Source: Gemmatimonadaceae bacterium
GTDB taxonomy: Bacteria > Gemmatimonadota > Gemmatimonadetes > Gemmatimonadales > Gemmatimonadaceae
Assembly: GCA_035533755.1 (NCBI GenBank)
Contig: DATLTC010000067.1
Location: forward strand, 82,321 to 146,320
DNA length: 64,000 nt
Direction of reading: 5' to 3'
Below the pieces are notes generated by a model, which searched no databases, was not told the DNA's origin, and saw only the letters and a program-made list of their open reading frames with translations. A program made the translations under genes and the position numbers. Positions 1-9,082 of this stretch are shown piece by piece (the first letter of the stretch is position 1; each line of letters starts with the position of its first letter).

Positions 1-5
1 CGCGA

Positions 6-1559
6 ATGTTCGGCATCCTGCGCGTGCTGCGCCGTCACGGCATTCTGGGCGCCCTCCGCGGACGCCGCCACTGGCCCGAGCCCACCGAGGTGCGTGCGGC
101 CCTCGAGGAACTGGGCGTGGTGTTCCTCAAGTTCGGCCAGGTGCTGGCGGTGCGCCGCGACATCCTGCCCGACGAGTACACGCGCGAACTCGAACGCCTG
201 CACGACCGGCTGCCGCCGATGCCGTTCGCCGACGTCGTGGCCACCATCGAGCACGATCTGGGAGGCACGCTGCGCGACCACTTCGCGTCGGTGGACGAGC
301 GCCCGATCGCCGCCGCCACCATCGCGCAGGTGCACCGGGCCACCCTCCCCGACGGTCGCCAGATCGTGCTCAAGGTGCGACGCGCGGGCCTCGAGTCGCG
401 CGTGGCCGAGGACACCGCCATTCTCGCGTACCTCGCGGCGCTGGCCGAGCGGTATGTGCCCCGCCTGCAGACGTTCGACCTCGTGGGGATGATTCAGGAA
501 TTCCGATACGCCCTGCAGCGCGAGATGGACTTCCGCCTCGAGGCGCGCACCATCCGCCGGTTCCGCGAGGCCCTGCGCGACGTGGACGGCGTATGGACCC
601 CGGACATCGTGCCCGAGTACTGCGGCCCGGCCGTGATCGCGATGGAGTATTTCAGCGGCGTGCGCGTGGATCGGTACGCCGTGAGCCATCCCGACGAGCG
701 CCCCCGCCTGGCCCGCGGCATCGCCACCCTGCTGCTGCACCAGATCTTCGAGAACGGGCTGTTCCAGGCCGACCCGCACCCCGGCAACATCGCCGTGCTC
801 GCCGACGGCCGCCTGTGCCTGCACGATTTCGGCATGGTGGGCGAACTCGACGCGGCCATGCGCGACAGCCTCACGTCGCTGCTCGACGCGGTGGTGCGCG
901 GCGACGTGCGCGACACCGCCGACGCGTATCTGGAGTTGGGCCTCGTGGGCGCCGATGTGGACCGTCCCGCCCTCGAAGCCGACCTCAGTGCCCTGCTCCG
1001 CCGCATCCACGAGCAGGACATCGCCGAGATCTCGGTGGGCGACGCCCTGCAATCGTTGCTGCGGGTGGGCACGAGCCATCGCATCCGCAATCCGGGCGCC
1101 GTCCTGCTGCTCACCCGCGCCTTCCTGCTCGCCGAAGCGGTCATGCGCGACCTCGACCCCGCGCTCAGCGTGGCCGCGGCGTTCCAGGACGAGATGCAGC
1201 GCGTGGCGATGCGACGGTTCACGCCGTCGCGGCTTCTGGACGACGCGCGCCGCGCACAGCGGGAGATCGAGAAGCTCCTGGGCAGCGCGCCCGCGGATAT
1301 GCGGCGCACCCTGCACCGGCTCTCCGAGGGCGAGTTGGGCCAGGTGCGCATTCCTGCGCTCGAGAGCACCGAACGCCGCGCCAGCCGCGGCATCGAGCGC
1401 CTCACCGGCGCCGTGGCGTCGGCGGCCCTGTTGATCGCCGGCGCCCTGCTCGTCGTGGCCGGCGGCTGGCACCGTTATCTGGGCGACGTGCTGCTCGCGT
1501 TCGGCGCCGTGGACACGGCGATGGTCGGGATCGGCGCCTGGCGGGGCCGCGCCCGGTAG
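6..1559 (+). CDS. ABC1/AarF/UbiB-family protein kinase-like ATPase
   Basis: This is an atypical kinase of the UbiB/ADCK family, which supports quinone biosynthesis or lipid homeostasis at the membrane. The signature KxGQ motif (KFGQVLAVRRD) lies near residue 39, the Ala-rich nucleotide loop AAATIAQVH near 103, the lysine in VLKVRR, and the catalytic segment ADPHPGNI plus metal-binding DFG around residues 255-278. Two hydrophobic helices at the C-terminus (about 460-510) are the usual UbiB membrane anchor. At 517 aa it is near family length, but only about 35 residues precede the KxGQ region where about 60 are common, and the frame is open to the window edge. The true start may therefore lie outside the window. 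It ends 12 bp from the convergent CYTH gene. Confidence 0.9.
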   Translation: MFGILRVLRRHGILGALRGRRHWPEPTEVRAALEELGVVFLKFGQVLAVRRDILPDEYTRELERLHDRLPPMPFADVVATIEHDLGGTLRDHFASVDERPIAAATIAQVHRATLPDGRQIVLKVRRAGLESRVAEDTAILAYLAALAERYVPRLQTFDLVGMIQEFRYALQREMDFRLEARTIRRFREALRDVDGVWTPDIVPEYCGPAVIAMEYFSGVRVDRYAVSHPDERPRLARGIATLLLHQIFENGLFQADPHPGNIAVLADGRLCLHDFGMVGELDAAMRDSLTSLLDAVVRGDVRDTADAYLELGLVGADVDRPALEADLSALLRRIHEQDIAEISVGDALQSLLRVGTSHRIRNPGAVLLLTRAFLLAEAVMRDLDPALSVAAAFQDEMQRVAMRRFTPSRLLDDARRAQREIEKLLGSAPADMRRTLHRLSEGELGQVRIPALESTERRASRGIERLTGAVASAALLIAGALLVVAGGWHRYLGDVLLAFGAVDTAMVGIGAWRGRAR

Positions 1560-1571
1560 CGGCCGCGCGCC

Positions 1572-2051
1572 TCAGTGGGCGTCGGGCCAACGCGTGTACG
1601 GGAGTCGCGCGAGGTTGGAATTGAAGTACCGCGGGTCGTCCGACACCTCCAACCCCACCCACGGCGGAAGCTTCACCACCGCGTTGGCCGCCGGCAGTTC
1701 CACCTCGGCGAGGACGAGTCCCGCATTCTCCCCCTCGAACACATCCACCTCCCATACCCGCCCGTCGAAGGCCACGCGGTGCCGCACCTTCTCGATCAGC
1801 GGCGCCGGACACAGCCGGTCGAGCATCACGTCGGCGTCGGCCACGGGGATCGGATATTCGAACTCCAGCCGCTCGATTCCCACCGTCGCGCCCTTGATCG
1901 TCAGAAAGCCCTGATCGCCCACGGCGCGCACGCGCACCACGTGCGCCGCCTCGGTGGACAGGTACCCCTGGCGGAACCGCTTGCCCGCCGCCGCATCCGG
2001 GCGCCACATGTCGTGCTTGACCAGGAACTTCCGTTCGATCTCGATCGCCAC
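1572..2051 (-). CDS. CYTH-domain protein (triphosphate tunnel metalloenzyme)
   Basis: The protein starts VAIEIERKF, which contains the ExExK motif that defines CYTH enzymes (inorganic triphosphatase, thiamine triphosphatase or class IV adenylate cyclase). Further charged beta-strand motifs follow (RVRAVGDQGFLTIKG, LEFEYPI, WEVDVFEG, LAEVELP), matching the eight-stranded tunnel that binds a triphosphate and divalent metals. The GTG at 2051 is chosen because the frame upstream of it has no family character and the ExExK motif must lie at the very N-terminus. That gives 159 aa, the usual length for short bacterial CYTH proteins such as NeuTTM. The substrate cannot be told from sequence. A second, divergent CYTH-like gene lies just upstream on the same strand, so the two may be co-transcribed. 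Confidence 0.85.
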   Translation of the reverse strand: MAIEIERKFLVKHDMWRPDAAAGKRFRQGYLSTEAAHVVRVRAVGDQGFLTIKGATVGIERLEFEYPIPVADADVMLDRLCPAPLIEKVRHRVAFDGRVWEVDVFEGENAGLVLAEVELPAANAVVKLPPWVGLEVSDDPRYFNSNLARLPYTRWPDAH

Positions 2052-2058
2052 GGGATCC

Positions 2059-2199
2059 TCAGCGTGCCGGTATGAACCGCATCTGGAAGATGTTGAACTT
2101 GCCGCCAGGAACGAATGGCGCCACCCCCAGGACTGGCCATGCATTGTGGTCGTCGATCATCCATGCGGGGTTGAGCGCCCTGCGTGTGCGGCCTACCAC
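2059..2199 (-). CDS. possible small ORF between the two CYTH genes
   Basis: A 46-codon frame begins with GTG overlapping the TAG stop of the upstream CYTH-like gene and ends 7 bp before the GTG of the CYTH gene, so it would fit an operon of three coupled genes. Its predicted C-terminal part is rich in aromatic and hydrophobic residues (AWMIDDHNAWPVLGV, GGKFNIFQMRF) and does not look like a random GC-rich shadow. The DNA here is also less GC-rich than its flanks. No family is recognised. It could instead be an untranslated spacer or a decayed fragment of a larger gene. Confidence 0.25.
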   Translation of the reverse strand: MVGRTRRALNPAWMIDDHNAWPVLGVAPFVPGGKFNIFQMRFIPAR

Positions 2200-2870
2200 G
2201 CGCTCTCCATGGACGGGGAGGACGAGTGATCGTGCAGCCCGAGAATGCGCTTCAGCGCCCGCGGGCAATTCTCATTCGCGGTCGGATCGAGCTTGAGCTG
2301 TTCGAGCGCCCCCAGCACTCGCATCGGATCGGCGTCCGCGAAGGACACCGTGTTCCAGCGGTGCGTACCCATCGTGATCTGCGCGCGCTCGCCGCGACAC
2401 CCCGCCACGGTCATCGGCCGGCGGCGCTTGGTGAGCGTGACGATGCGGAGGTCGCGGTGCGGCACGACCACGTTGCGGAGCAGGTCGGCCAGCGAGTGCG
2501 GGGGCGTGCCGGGAGCCGGCGCCGGGAGGGCCCAGGCGTCGAACGCCGCCGACAGCGCGTCGGCGGCCAGGGGGAATTCTGCCGTGATATCCGGCCGCCA
2601 GAACTCGAGGTCGCCCGCGCCGGCCCGCTCCAGCCGCTCGATGTGGAGCCGGCCGTCGCAGATCTTCACGTTGTGCGGCGACAGCAGCGAGAGCACATGC
2701 GTTTCCTCGCGCTCCGCAACGTCCGGCGCCTCGGTTACCTCGCCGCCGCCCGGCGGGGCAACGAACGTACGCTCGAACGCCCGCCATTCCCACCGCGGAA
2801 CGCCGGCGGCGTGCCCCCCGGCTCCCCCGTCGGCGATCGCCGGATTGCTGACCCGCCCCGCAAATTCCAC
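2193..2870 (-). CDS. CYTH-like superfamily protein
   Basis: A 225-aa protein of the family that looks like a distant CYTH relative. It has WEWRAF near residue 27, a strand pair NVKICDGRLHIERL, then LEFWRP, a central KRRRPMTV segment and the terminal signature PRALKRILGL. These features match uncharacterised proteins annotated as CYTH-like. The role is unknown; a triphosphate-binding or phosphatase role is inferred only from the fold relationship and from the CYTH gene downstream. The GTG start at 2870 is supported by a GAGGAG-type Shine-Dalgarno about 9 nt upstream. The frame is preceded by 145 bp without a gene, up to the MgtC/DUF4010 stop. Confidence 0.6.
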   Translation of the reverse strand: MEFAGRVSNPAIADGGAGGHAAGVPRWEWRAFERTFVAPPGGGEVTEAPDVAEREETHVLSLLSPHNVKICDGRLHIERLERAGAGDLEFWRPDITAEFPLAADALSAAFDAWALPAPAPGTPPHSLADLLRNVVVPHRDLRIVTLTKRRRPMTVAGCRGERAQITMGTHRWNTVSFADADPMRVLGALEQLKLDPTANENCPRALKRILGLHDHSSSPSMESAW

Positions 2871-3015
2871 CGCTCCAACTCCTCGTGCAGACTCGCGAAG
2901 AATCGGCGTTCGGGGAGAGCCGCCCTATCGGGAAAACCCTCGCCTCGGGTCGGGCGAAGCGCGTACGTGCCCGCCCGCTTTGCCCACAGATCCGTACGGG
3001 AACCCAACGGACCGG

Positions 3016-4323
3016 CTAGACGCGCCCGCCGAGCCAGAGCCCCAGCACGGCTGCCGCCGCCAGCGCGAGAAACCCGGGCGCCACGGCGCGCCGGAACCTG
3101 GGCGATCCGAGCCCCAGCGCCACGCCAAGCTTGAGCAACGTATTCGAGAGCACTCCCACCACGATGCCTTGCGCCGCCAGCCCGCTGCTGGCGCCGTCGG
3201 CCACCGACCGGCACATCGACACGGTCAGCGCGTCCACGTCGGTGAGACCGAGTACCGCCGCCGAGCCGAGCACGCCCACGGAGCCCCACAGCTCGCTGGC
3301 CACCGACAGCGCCATCATCGCCAGTTGGAACACCAGCGCCAGTTGGATGGCCGACCAGAGACGCAGCGGACTCTGCCGTTCCGGCTTCACCTCGCTCGAC
3401 GCGGCCGGCGAGGGACGCCGCAGCAAGATGGCCACCAGCCCTGCCCCCACGATGGCCGACGGGAGCAGCATCGGAACCAGCGCCCGCGCCACACCCACAT
3501 TGAGGATCGCCGACGTGGTGAATACCCGCGCCACGAGCACGGTGCACGCCCCGATGACGCCGAGCGCCAGCGGGCCGCTCAATTCCGCGCCGTTCCGGCT
3601 CAGCCGCGAGAACTGGAACGTGACGGCCGTGGACGAGACGAGGCCGCCGATTATTCCCGTGACGCCATACCCGCGCTCCGCGCCCACGGCGTGGCGGGCC
3701 ACGTGCCCCGCGAAGTTGAGCCCGGAGAACAGGAGCACGATCGTCCACAGCATGCGCGGCCGGATGCCACCCAGCGGTCCGAACGGACCTTCGGGCAACA
3801 GTGGCAGCACCACCAGCGCCAGCACCGCGAACTGCAGCGCGGCGCGCATCTCGCCCTCGCCGATCTTCCGCACCAGCCAGTGCAGCCGCTCCTTCTCGCC
3901 CAGCGCCAGAACCACCACGGCCACGGCGCCCGCAGCCAGCGCCATCTGTCCGATTCCCGCCAGGGCGCCCAGCGCGAGGACCACGAGCGCCGCCGCCTCG
4001 GTGGTGCCATCCAGGTCCATGCCGGGCCGGCGCACCGCCATGGCGTAGGCAATGGCCACAAACACCACGCCGCCGGCCAGCAGCACGGCGGTGGCAGCAA
4101 CGTAGCCCCACCAGAGCAGCAGCCCCGCCGCGCCGCCGAGGATGCCCAGGAGCAGAAAGGTGCGCACCCCCGCGAAGCGCGCTTGCGGTCCCGACGCGTG
4201 TCCCGACCACTCCCGCTCCGTGCCCACGGCCAGCCCCACCAGCGCGGCCATGCTCAGCCGGACGGCAGCTTCGAGGGCGGGCGGCACACCCGGGAACAGT
4301 TCAATGATCGTTGTCATGACCAT
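3016..4323 (-). CDS. MgtC/SapB and DUF4010 domain membrane protein
   Basis: A hydrophobic protein of about 435 aa. The N-terminal 130 residues match the MgtC/SapB module (LVGLAVGTEREWSG, then VRTFLLLGILGGAAG), and the rest is the DUF4010 module with about nine more membrane segments (GYGVTGIIGGLVSSTAV, LGLTDVDALTVSM). The family is an inner-membrane protein of unsettled function, linked in some members to Mg2+ or ATP-synthase homeostasis. ATG at 4323 and ATG at 4317 are both possible starts (MVMTTIIELF). It lies 29 bp downstream of the response-regulator gene and may be transcribed with it. A paralogue is at 47765-49018. Confidence 0.85.
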   Translation of the reverse strand: MVMTTIIELFPGVPPALEAAVRLSMAALVGLAVGTEREWSGHASGPQARFAGVRTFLLLGILGGAAGLLLWWGYVAATAVLLAGGVVFVAIAYAMAVRRPGMDLDGTTEAAALVVLALGALAGIGQMALAAGAVAVVVLALGEKERLHWLVRKIGEGEMRAALQFAVLALVVLPLLPEGPFGPLGGIRPRMLWTIVLLFSGLNFAGHVARHAVGAERGYGVTGIIGGLVSSTAVTFQFSRLSRNGAELSGPLALGVIGACTVLVARVFTTSAILNVGVARALVPMLLPSAIVGAGLVAILLRRPSPAASSEVKPERQSPLRLWSAIQLALVFQLAMMALSVASELWGSVGVLGSAAVLGLTDVDALTVSMCRSVADGASSGLAAQGIVVGVLSNTLLKLGVALGLGSPRFRRAVAPGFLALAAAAVLGLWLGGRV

Positions 4324-4352
4324 GCAGGATCGCACCGCCGAACCCCGCAGCG

Positions 4353-5711
4353 CTAGTCGTCGCCGTACCCGTCGCCGATCCGGTACCGCTTGAGCTTGTC
4401 GTACAGGGTGCGCAGTCCGATGCCCAGCCGGTCGGCGGCCTCGCGGCGGTTGCCGCCGGTGGCGGTGAGCACCTCCTCGATCGCGTTGCGCTCCAGATCG
4501 GCGAGCGTGTGTGGGGCCTCGAGCTTGGGGCGGAGGCCGTTGCGCAGCGCGCCGTCGCCCGCCGGCTGGATATCGGCGGCCCGGATGCGATGCCCGGTGG
4601 CGAGAATGGCCGCGCGCTCGAGCGCATTGGCCAGCTCCCGCACGTTGCCCGGCCACGCCGCCTCCTGGATGCGGCGCTTGGCGTCGTCGTCGAGGGTCAG
4701 ATGCGACCGTCCGACATCGGCCCCGATGCGCAGCAGCAGGTTCTCGGCCAGAGGCAGGATGTCCCCGCGCCGCTCGCGCAGCGGCGGCAGACGGATGGGG
4801 AACACGGCCAACCGGTGATAGAGATCCTCGCGCAGTCCGCCCGACGCCAGCAGGTCGGCGGGCTCGCGATTCGTGGCGGCCACCCACCGCACGTCGGCTT
4901 CGATGGTGCGCGTGCCGCCCACGCGCTCGAACCGGCGGTCCTGCAGCACGCGGAGCAGCTTGGCCTGGACCTCGGGCTTCATCTCGCCAATCTCGTCGAG
5001 AAAGAACGTGCCGCCGTCGGCCAGTTCGATGCGTCCGCGCCGCGCCGCCGTGGCGCCCGTGAACGCGCCCTTCTCGTGCCCGAACAGCTCGCTCTCGAGC
5101 AGCGTCTCGGGAAGCGCGGCGCAGTTCACGGCCACGAACGGCCCGTGGGCGCGGGCGCTCCAGGCGTGCAGCGTGCGGGCCGCCACCTCCTTGCCCGTGC
5201 CGCTCTCGCCGATCAGGAGCACCGTGGAGTTGGTGGGCGCCACGCGGCGCAGCCCGTCCACCACCGCCGCCATCGCCGGGTCGCCGTACGTGAGCGGCGG
5301 CAGCGGCGGCGCCTCGCGCGCCGCGCGATCGCGCGCCGCGAGCAGCGTGCGCCGCTCCAGGGCCCGCGACGCCAGCAGTCGCAGTTCGCGCGGACTGCTG
5401 ATCGGCTTTTCCAGATAGTCGAACGCGCCGAGCTTCATCGCTTCCACGGCCGATTCCACCGATCCGTGCGCCGTGAGCAGGATGACCTCCATCTCCGGTT
5501 GCTCGGCGCGGGCCCGCCGCAGCAGCTCCAGCCCGTCCATTCGCGGCATCCGGAGATCGGTGATCAGCAGATCGAAGCTCTCGCGGGCCAACCGCCGCGC
5601 CGCCTCTTCGCCGTCGGCGGCCGAGGCCACCGAGTGCCCGTCGTCTTCCAGGGCCTCGGCGATGAACTCGCGCAGCCCCTGCTCGTCGTCCGCCACCAGG
5701 ATGCGTGCCAT
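4353..5711 (-). CDS. sigma54-dependent response regulator (NtrC/ZraR family)
   Basis: A cytoplasmic activator of 452 aa with three domains. The receiver (1-120) has DD at 8-9 and the phospho-acceptor Asp in [13 protein letters not shown]. The AAA+ domain (about 140-370) has Walker A GESGTGKE, the sigma54-contacting loop GAFTGA, Walker [13 protein letters not shown] and an arginine-finger region. A Fis-type HTH closes the protein ([20 protein letters not shown]). The start is the ATG at 5711, immediately before ARILVADDE. It lies 8 bp after the histidine-kinase stop. The perfect GAFTGA loop means it can drive sigma54 promoters; the sigma54 promoter at 10461-10476, in front of the adaptor gene upstream, is its likely target. 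Confidence 0.93.
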   Translation of the reverse strand: MARILVADDEQGLREFIAEALEDDGHSVASAADGEEAARRLARESFDLLITDLRMPRMDGLELLRRARAEQPEMEVILLTAHGSVESAVEAMKLGAFDYLEKPISSPRELRLLASRALERRTLLAARDRAAREAPPLPPLTYGDPAMAAVVDGLRRVAPTNSTVLLIGESGTGKEVAARTLHAWSARAHGPFVAVNCAALPETLLESELFGHEKGAFTGATAARRGRIELADGGTFFLDEIGEMKPEVQAKLLRVLQDRRFERVGGTRTIEADVRWVAATNREPADLLASGGLREDLYHRLAVFPIRLPPLRERRGDILPLAENLLLRIGADVGRSHLTLDDDAKRRIQEAAWPGNVRELANALERAAILATGHRIRAADIQPAGDGALRNGLRPKLEAPHTLADLERNAIEEVLTATGGNRREAADRLGIGLRTLYDKLKRYRIGDGYGDD

Positions 5712-5719
5712 GGCCGGGT

Positions 5720-6973
5720 TCAGCCCGCGGGAATCGAGATGCGGAACACCGCGCCGCCGCCGGCGTGATTGACGGCCGTCACCGTGCCGCCGTGCATCTG
5801 CGTCACGCGCTGCGCCACCGCGAGCCCGAGGCCGGTGCCCGTGGTGCGCGTGGTGTAGAACGGCGCGAAGATCTTCTCCTCGTCGCCCGGGGAGATGCCG
5901 TCGCCGAAGTCGCGCACGGCGATCTCCAGCGCGCCCCCGCGCTGGCGCACCGTCACTTCGGGACGCGTGCCGGCCGCCGTGGCCTGGAGCGCGTTGCGCA
6001 GCACGTTGGTGATCGCCTGGCGCATCCGCGCGTCGTCCAGCGGCCAGCTGCGCGGCGCGTCGTCCAGCGCCAGCGAGAACCGGCCCGGCGCCACCTCGTC
6101 GGCGCCGGCGCGCACCAGCGCCACCGGGTCGGTGGGCCGGATGTCGATCGGGCCCGAGCGCACGAAGTCGAGCAGGTCGCTGGTGAGCGCCTCCAGGCGC
6201 TCGGCCTCCTGCACCACGCGCTCGGCCTTGCGATGGTCGGCTTCGCGCGACGTGAGCCGCTCGGCCAGCAGCTGCGCGTGCCCCTTGAGCGACGCCAGGG
6301 GATTGCGGATCTCGTGCGCCATCACGCCGGCCATCTCGCCGAGGGCGCTGAGGCGCCGCTGTTCCTCCATCCGCCGCTCGGCCAGCTCCTGCTGCGCCGA
6401 CAGCCGCCAGAAGATGAACGCGGCGGCCAGCAGCGCGGCGGCGACGAGCGCCGAGAGGATGAACGTGCTCAACGATTCGGCGGCCATCTGCTCGGCGGCC
6501 ACCGGTTCGAACTCGATGGCGAGCAGCCGGCGCGGCCCTTCTTCGGCCCCGTCGGGCGTGCCGCGGGAGAGCGGCGCCATGGCCGTGATCCGGATGCGCG
6601 ATCCGACCGTCTCGACCACCGGCGGCCGCCGCATCACGCGCGTGGAGTCGAGCGCGGCGGTGTCGGCGGCCGTCCCCGCCTGCGCCAGCGCGTGCCCGCC
6701 GGCGTCGAACAGGCCGACGTACCGCAGCCCCGCGTCCTCGCGCATCCGCAACAGCGAGTCGAGCTGCTGCGCGGTGGGCACCGTGGGCAGCGCGCGCACC
6801 AGCTGGCGGGCCGATTCGAACAGCACGCCGGCCTGCCCACGGTTGAGCGTGGACGTGGCGCGCACCACGCGGCGATGGCTCATCCAGGACATGGCGAGCA
6901 GCGCAGCGGCCATGGCGACCGTCGTGGCCAGCCATCCCCAGCGCGCCCAGCGGCCAATTCGAGCAGTGCGCAT
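5720..6973 (-). CDS. membrane sensor histidine kinase (NtrB/ZraS-like)
   Basis: An inner-membrane kinase of about 417 aa. It has an N-terminal membrane helix (about residues 12-31), a periplasmic sensor of about 135 residues, a second helix ([19 protein letters not shown]), and a HisKA dimerisation domain with H-box [14 protein letters not shown]. The HATPase_c domain carries the N box (NVLRNALQA), G1 (DFGDGIS), F box (FAPFYTT) and G2 (GTGLGLA). The ATG at 6973 is chosen because GGGGAC precedes it at normal spacing and the residues upstream are not membrane-protein-like; a frame to 7087 is open. A 7-bp inverted repeat lies at 6994-7013 in the gap upstream. It is the partner of the regulator 8 bp downstream. 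Confidence 0.9.
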   Translation of the reverse strand: MRTARIGRWARWGWLATTVAMAAALLAMSWMSHRRVVRATSTLNRGQAGVLFESARQLVRALPTVPTAQQLDSLLRMREDAGLRYVGLFDAGGHALAQAGTAADTAALDSTRVMRRPPVVETVGSRIRITAMAPLSRGTPDGAEEGPRRLLAIEFEPVAAEQMAAESLSTFILSALVAAALLAAAFIFWRLSAQQELAERRMEEQRRLSALGEMAGVMAHEIRNPLASLKGHAQLLAERLTSREADHRKAERVVQEAERLEALTSDLLDFVRSGPIDIRPTDPVALVRAGADEVAPGRFSLALDDAPRSWPLDDARMRQAITNVLRNALQATAAGTRPEVTVRQRGGALEIAVRDFGDGISPGDEEKIFAPFYTTRTTGTGLGLAVAQRVTQMHGGTVTAVNHAGGGAVFRISIPAG

Positions 6974-7100
6974 GACGTCCCCGGCAACGTGGGCCCGAAC
7001 GCGAGTGTTCGGGTCCGTGTCGCGAATATACGAGGCCGGCGGAAGCGGGGCGACCAAGGTGTCCGCCGGAGCCAACCGCCGGGGCATGGCGCGATCTCCC

Positions 7101-8318
7101 CTATTCGTATCGCAGGGCTTGGATGGGATCCAGCGCCGCCGCCTTGCGCGCCGGATAGTAGCCGAAGAAGATCCCCACCGCCGCCGAGAACCCGATCGCG
7201 ATGCCCACCATGGCCGGCGCGATGGCCGTCTGCCACCCCGTGGCCTGTTGCAGCACCGCCGAGCCCGCGTAGCCGAGCGCCACGCCGAAGAAGCCGCCGA
7301 TCACGCTCATCACGATCGCCTCGACCAGGAACTGGGTGAGCACGTCGCTGCCGCGGGCCCCGATCGCCATGCGAATGCCGATCTCGCGCGTGCGCTCGGT
7401 GACCGACACGAGCATGATGTTCATGATGCCGATGCCGCCCACGAGCAGCGAGATGCTGGCGATCGCCGCCAGCAGCAGCGTCATCACCTGCGTCGTGCCC
7501 GACGCCGCCTGCGCGAGATCGGTCTGGTTACGCACGGTGAAGTCGTCGGGATCATACGGCGCCAGCTTGTGCGTATCGCGCAGGATCTGCGTGATCTCCT
7601 GCTCGGCCGCCGGGATCTCGTCCTTGGTGGACGTGCTGACCAGGATCTGGGCGATGAACTGGTGGTTCGAGAGCCGCGTCTGGACCGTGGTGTACGGCAC
7701 GAGGATCACGTCGTCCTGGTCGTTGCCTTCGGCCGTCTGGCCCTTGGCCGCCAGCACGCCGATGATCTTGAACGGCACGTTGCGGATGCGGATCGGCTGG
7801 CCCACCGGATCCTGCCCGGGCCAGAGGTTGTCGGCCACCGTCTTGCCGATCACGGCCACGCGGGCATTGGACCGCTGGTCGGTGATGTCGAAAAAGCGCC
7901 CCGAGGTGGTCTTCCAGTCGCGGATGGTGGGGTACTGGACCGACACGCCCTGCACGCCCGTGCGCCAGTTGCCGGTGCCGCCCACGATCTGTCCGAACGC
8001 GATGATCACCGGCGACGTGTTGGTGAGCAGCAGCCCCTGCTGGGCCAGCGTCTCGTAATCCTTGATCGTCAGCCGATTGGACGTGCCGGCGCCCTGGCTC
8101 ACGCCGCCGGTCTTGAACGCGCCCTGCGTGATCACCAGCATGTTCGTGCCCAGATTGTCGATGCGGTGCTGGATCTCCGACTTCGCGCCCTGCCCCACCG
8201 CCACCATCACGATCACGGCCCCCACGCCGATGATGATGCCGAGCATGGTGAGCAGCGTGCGCATCTTGTTCTTCAGGATGCTCTTGGTGGCGATGTTGAT
8301 GAGTCGTGAGGATTTCAT
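7101..8318 (-). CDS. MacB-type ABC transporter permease
   Basis: This 405-aa permease has the MacB/FtsX layout: one N-terminal helix (TLLTMLGIIIGVGAVIVMV), a large periplasmic MacB_PCD domain (about 40-270), then three helices of the FtsX domain, including the signature VGGIGIMNIMLVSVTERTRE followed by IGIRMAIGARG. It ends with YYPARKAAALDPIQALRYE, the family terminus. In MacB the ATPase is fused; here it is a separate gene 3 bp upstream, which makes this the LolCDE/MacB-like split form. With the adaptor gene it would form a tripartite exporter for small molecules or peptides; no TolC gene is seen here. Confidence 0.93.
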   Translation of the reverse strand: MKSSRLINIATKSILKNKMRTLLTMLGIIIGVGAVIVMVAVGQGAKSEIQHRIDNLGTNMLVITQGAFKTGGVSQGAGTSNRLTIKDYETLAQQGLLLTNTSPVIIAFGQIVGGTGNWRTGVQGVSVQYPTIRDWKTTSGRFFDITDQRSNARVAVIGKTVADNLWPGQDPVGQPIRIRNVPFKIIGVLAAKGQTAEGNDQDDVILVPYTTVQTRLSNHQFIAQILVSTSTKDEIPAAEQEITQILRDTHKLAPYDPDDFTVRNQTDLAQAASGTTQVMTLLLAAIASISLLVGGIGIMNIMLVSVTERTREIGIRMAIGARGSDVLTQFLVEAIVMSVIGGFFGVALGYAGSAVLQQATGWQTAIAPAMVGIAIGFSAAVGIFFGYYPARKAAALDPIQALRYE

Positions 8319-8321
8319 GGG

Positions 8322-9080
8322 TCAGTCCGCCACCGGTTCGGGTTCCAGATGCATCAGGTCCTCGGCGGCGACGTGCCGGTCCACCACCGCCTCGTCCCGG
8401 ATGATGTGCCCGTCGCGCAGTTCGATCACCCGTTTCGTGTACCCCGCGATGTCGTGCTCGTGCGTCACGAGCACCACCGTGATGCCCTGCTCGTTCAATT
8501 CCTGGAACAGCGCCAGCACTTCCACCGACGTCTGCGAGTCCAGGTTGCCCGTGGGTTCGTCGGCCAGCACCATCGCCGGCCGCGTGACCAGGGCCCGCGC
8601 GATCGCCACGCGCTGCTGCTGGCCGCCCGACAGCTCGCTCGGCTCGTGGTCCAGCCGTTCACCCAGCCCCACGCGCTCCAGGGCTTCCCTGGCCAGCTGC
8701 TTGGTGTCGAGCTTGCGGTTGCTGCGATCGTAGAGCAGCGGAAGTTCCACGTTCTCCAGCGCCGACGTGCGCGCCAGCAGGTTGAACCCCTGGAACACGA
8801 ACCCGATCTTGGCGTTCCGGATGTCGGCCAGTTCGTTCTTGCTCAATCCGTCCACGCGGACCCCGTCCAGCATGTAGCTGCCGTGCGTGGGCTGATCCAG
8901 GCAACCGAGGATGTTCATGAGCGTGGACTTTCCCGAGCCCGACGCGCCCATGATCGCGATCATCTCGCCGCGCTCCACGGTGAAGTCCACGCCGCGCAGG
9001 GCGTGCACCTGGGTCTTGCCCGTGGCGTACACCTTCTTGAGCCCTTCCACGCGGATGACGACGTCCTTGACCTCGGCCAT
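8322..9080 (-). CDS. ABC transporter ATP-binding protein (MacB/LolD type)
   Basis: A 252-aa ATPase with all nucleotide-binding motifs: Walker A GASGSGKST near residue 46, Q-loop FVFQGFNLL, signature LSGGQQQR, Walker B VLADEPTGNLD and switch His in VTHEH. The spacing and the phrase LGCLDQPTHGSY are typical of the MacB/LolD class that powers mechanotransmission rather than direct transport. It starts 2 bp after the adaptor stop and ends 3 bp before the permease ATG, so the three genes form one transcription unit. About 20 C-terminal residues (HVAAEDLMHLEPEPVAD) extend beyond the usual end and look unstructured. Confidence 0.95.
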   Translation of the reverse strand: MAEVKDVVIRVEGLKKVYATGKTQVHALRGVDFTVERGEMIAIMGASGSGKSTLMNILGCLDQPTHGSYMLDGVRVDGLSKNELADIRNAKIGFVFQGFNLLARTSALENVELPLLYDRSNRKLDTKQLAREALERVGLGERLDHEPSELSGGQQQRVAIARALVTRPAMVLADEPTGNLDSQTSVEVLALFQELNEQGITVVLVTHEHDIAGYTKRVIELRDGHIIRDEAVVDRHVAAEDLMHLEPEPVAD

Positions 9081-9082
9081 GG

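Noticed and set aside
6994..7013. Inverted repeat CCCGAAC-N6-GTTCGGG before the histidine-kinase gene
   Set aside because: Symmetric but with no terminator tail or promoter boxes at proper spacing; could be an operator, not enough to call.
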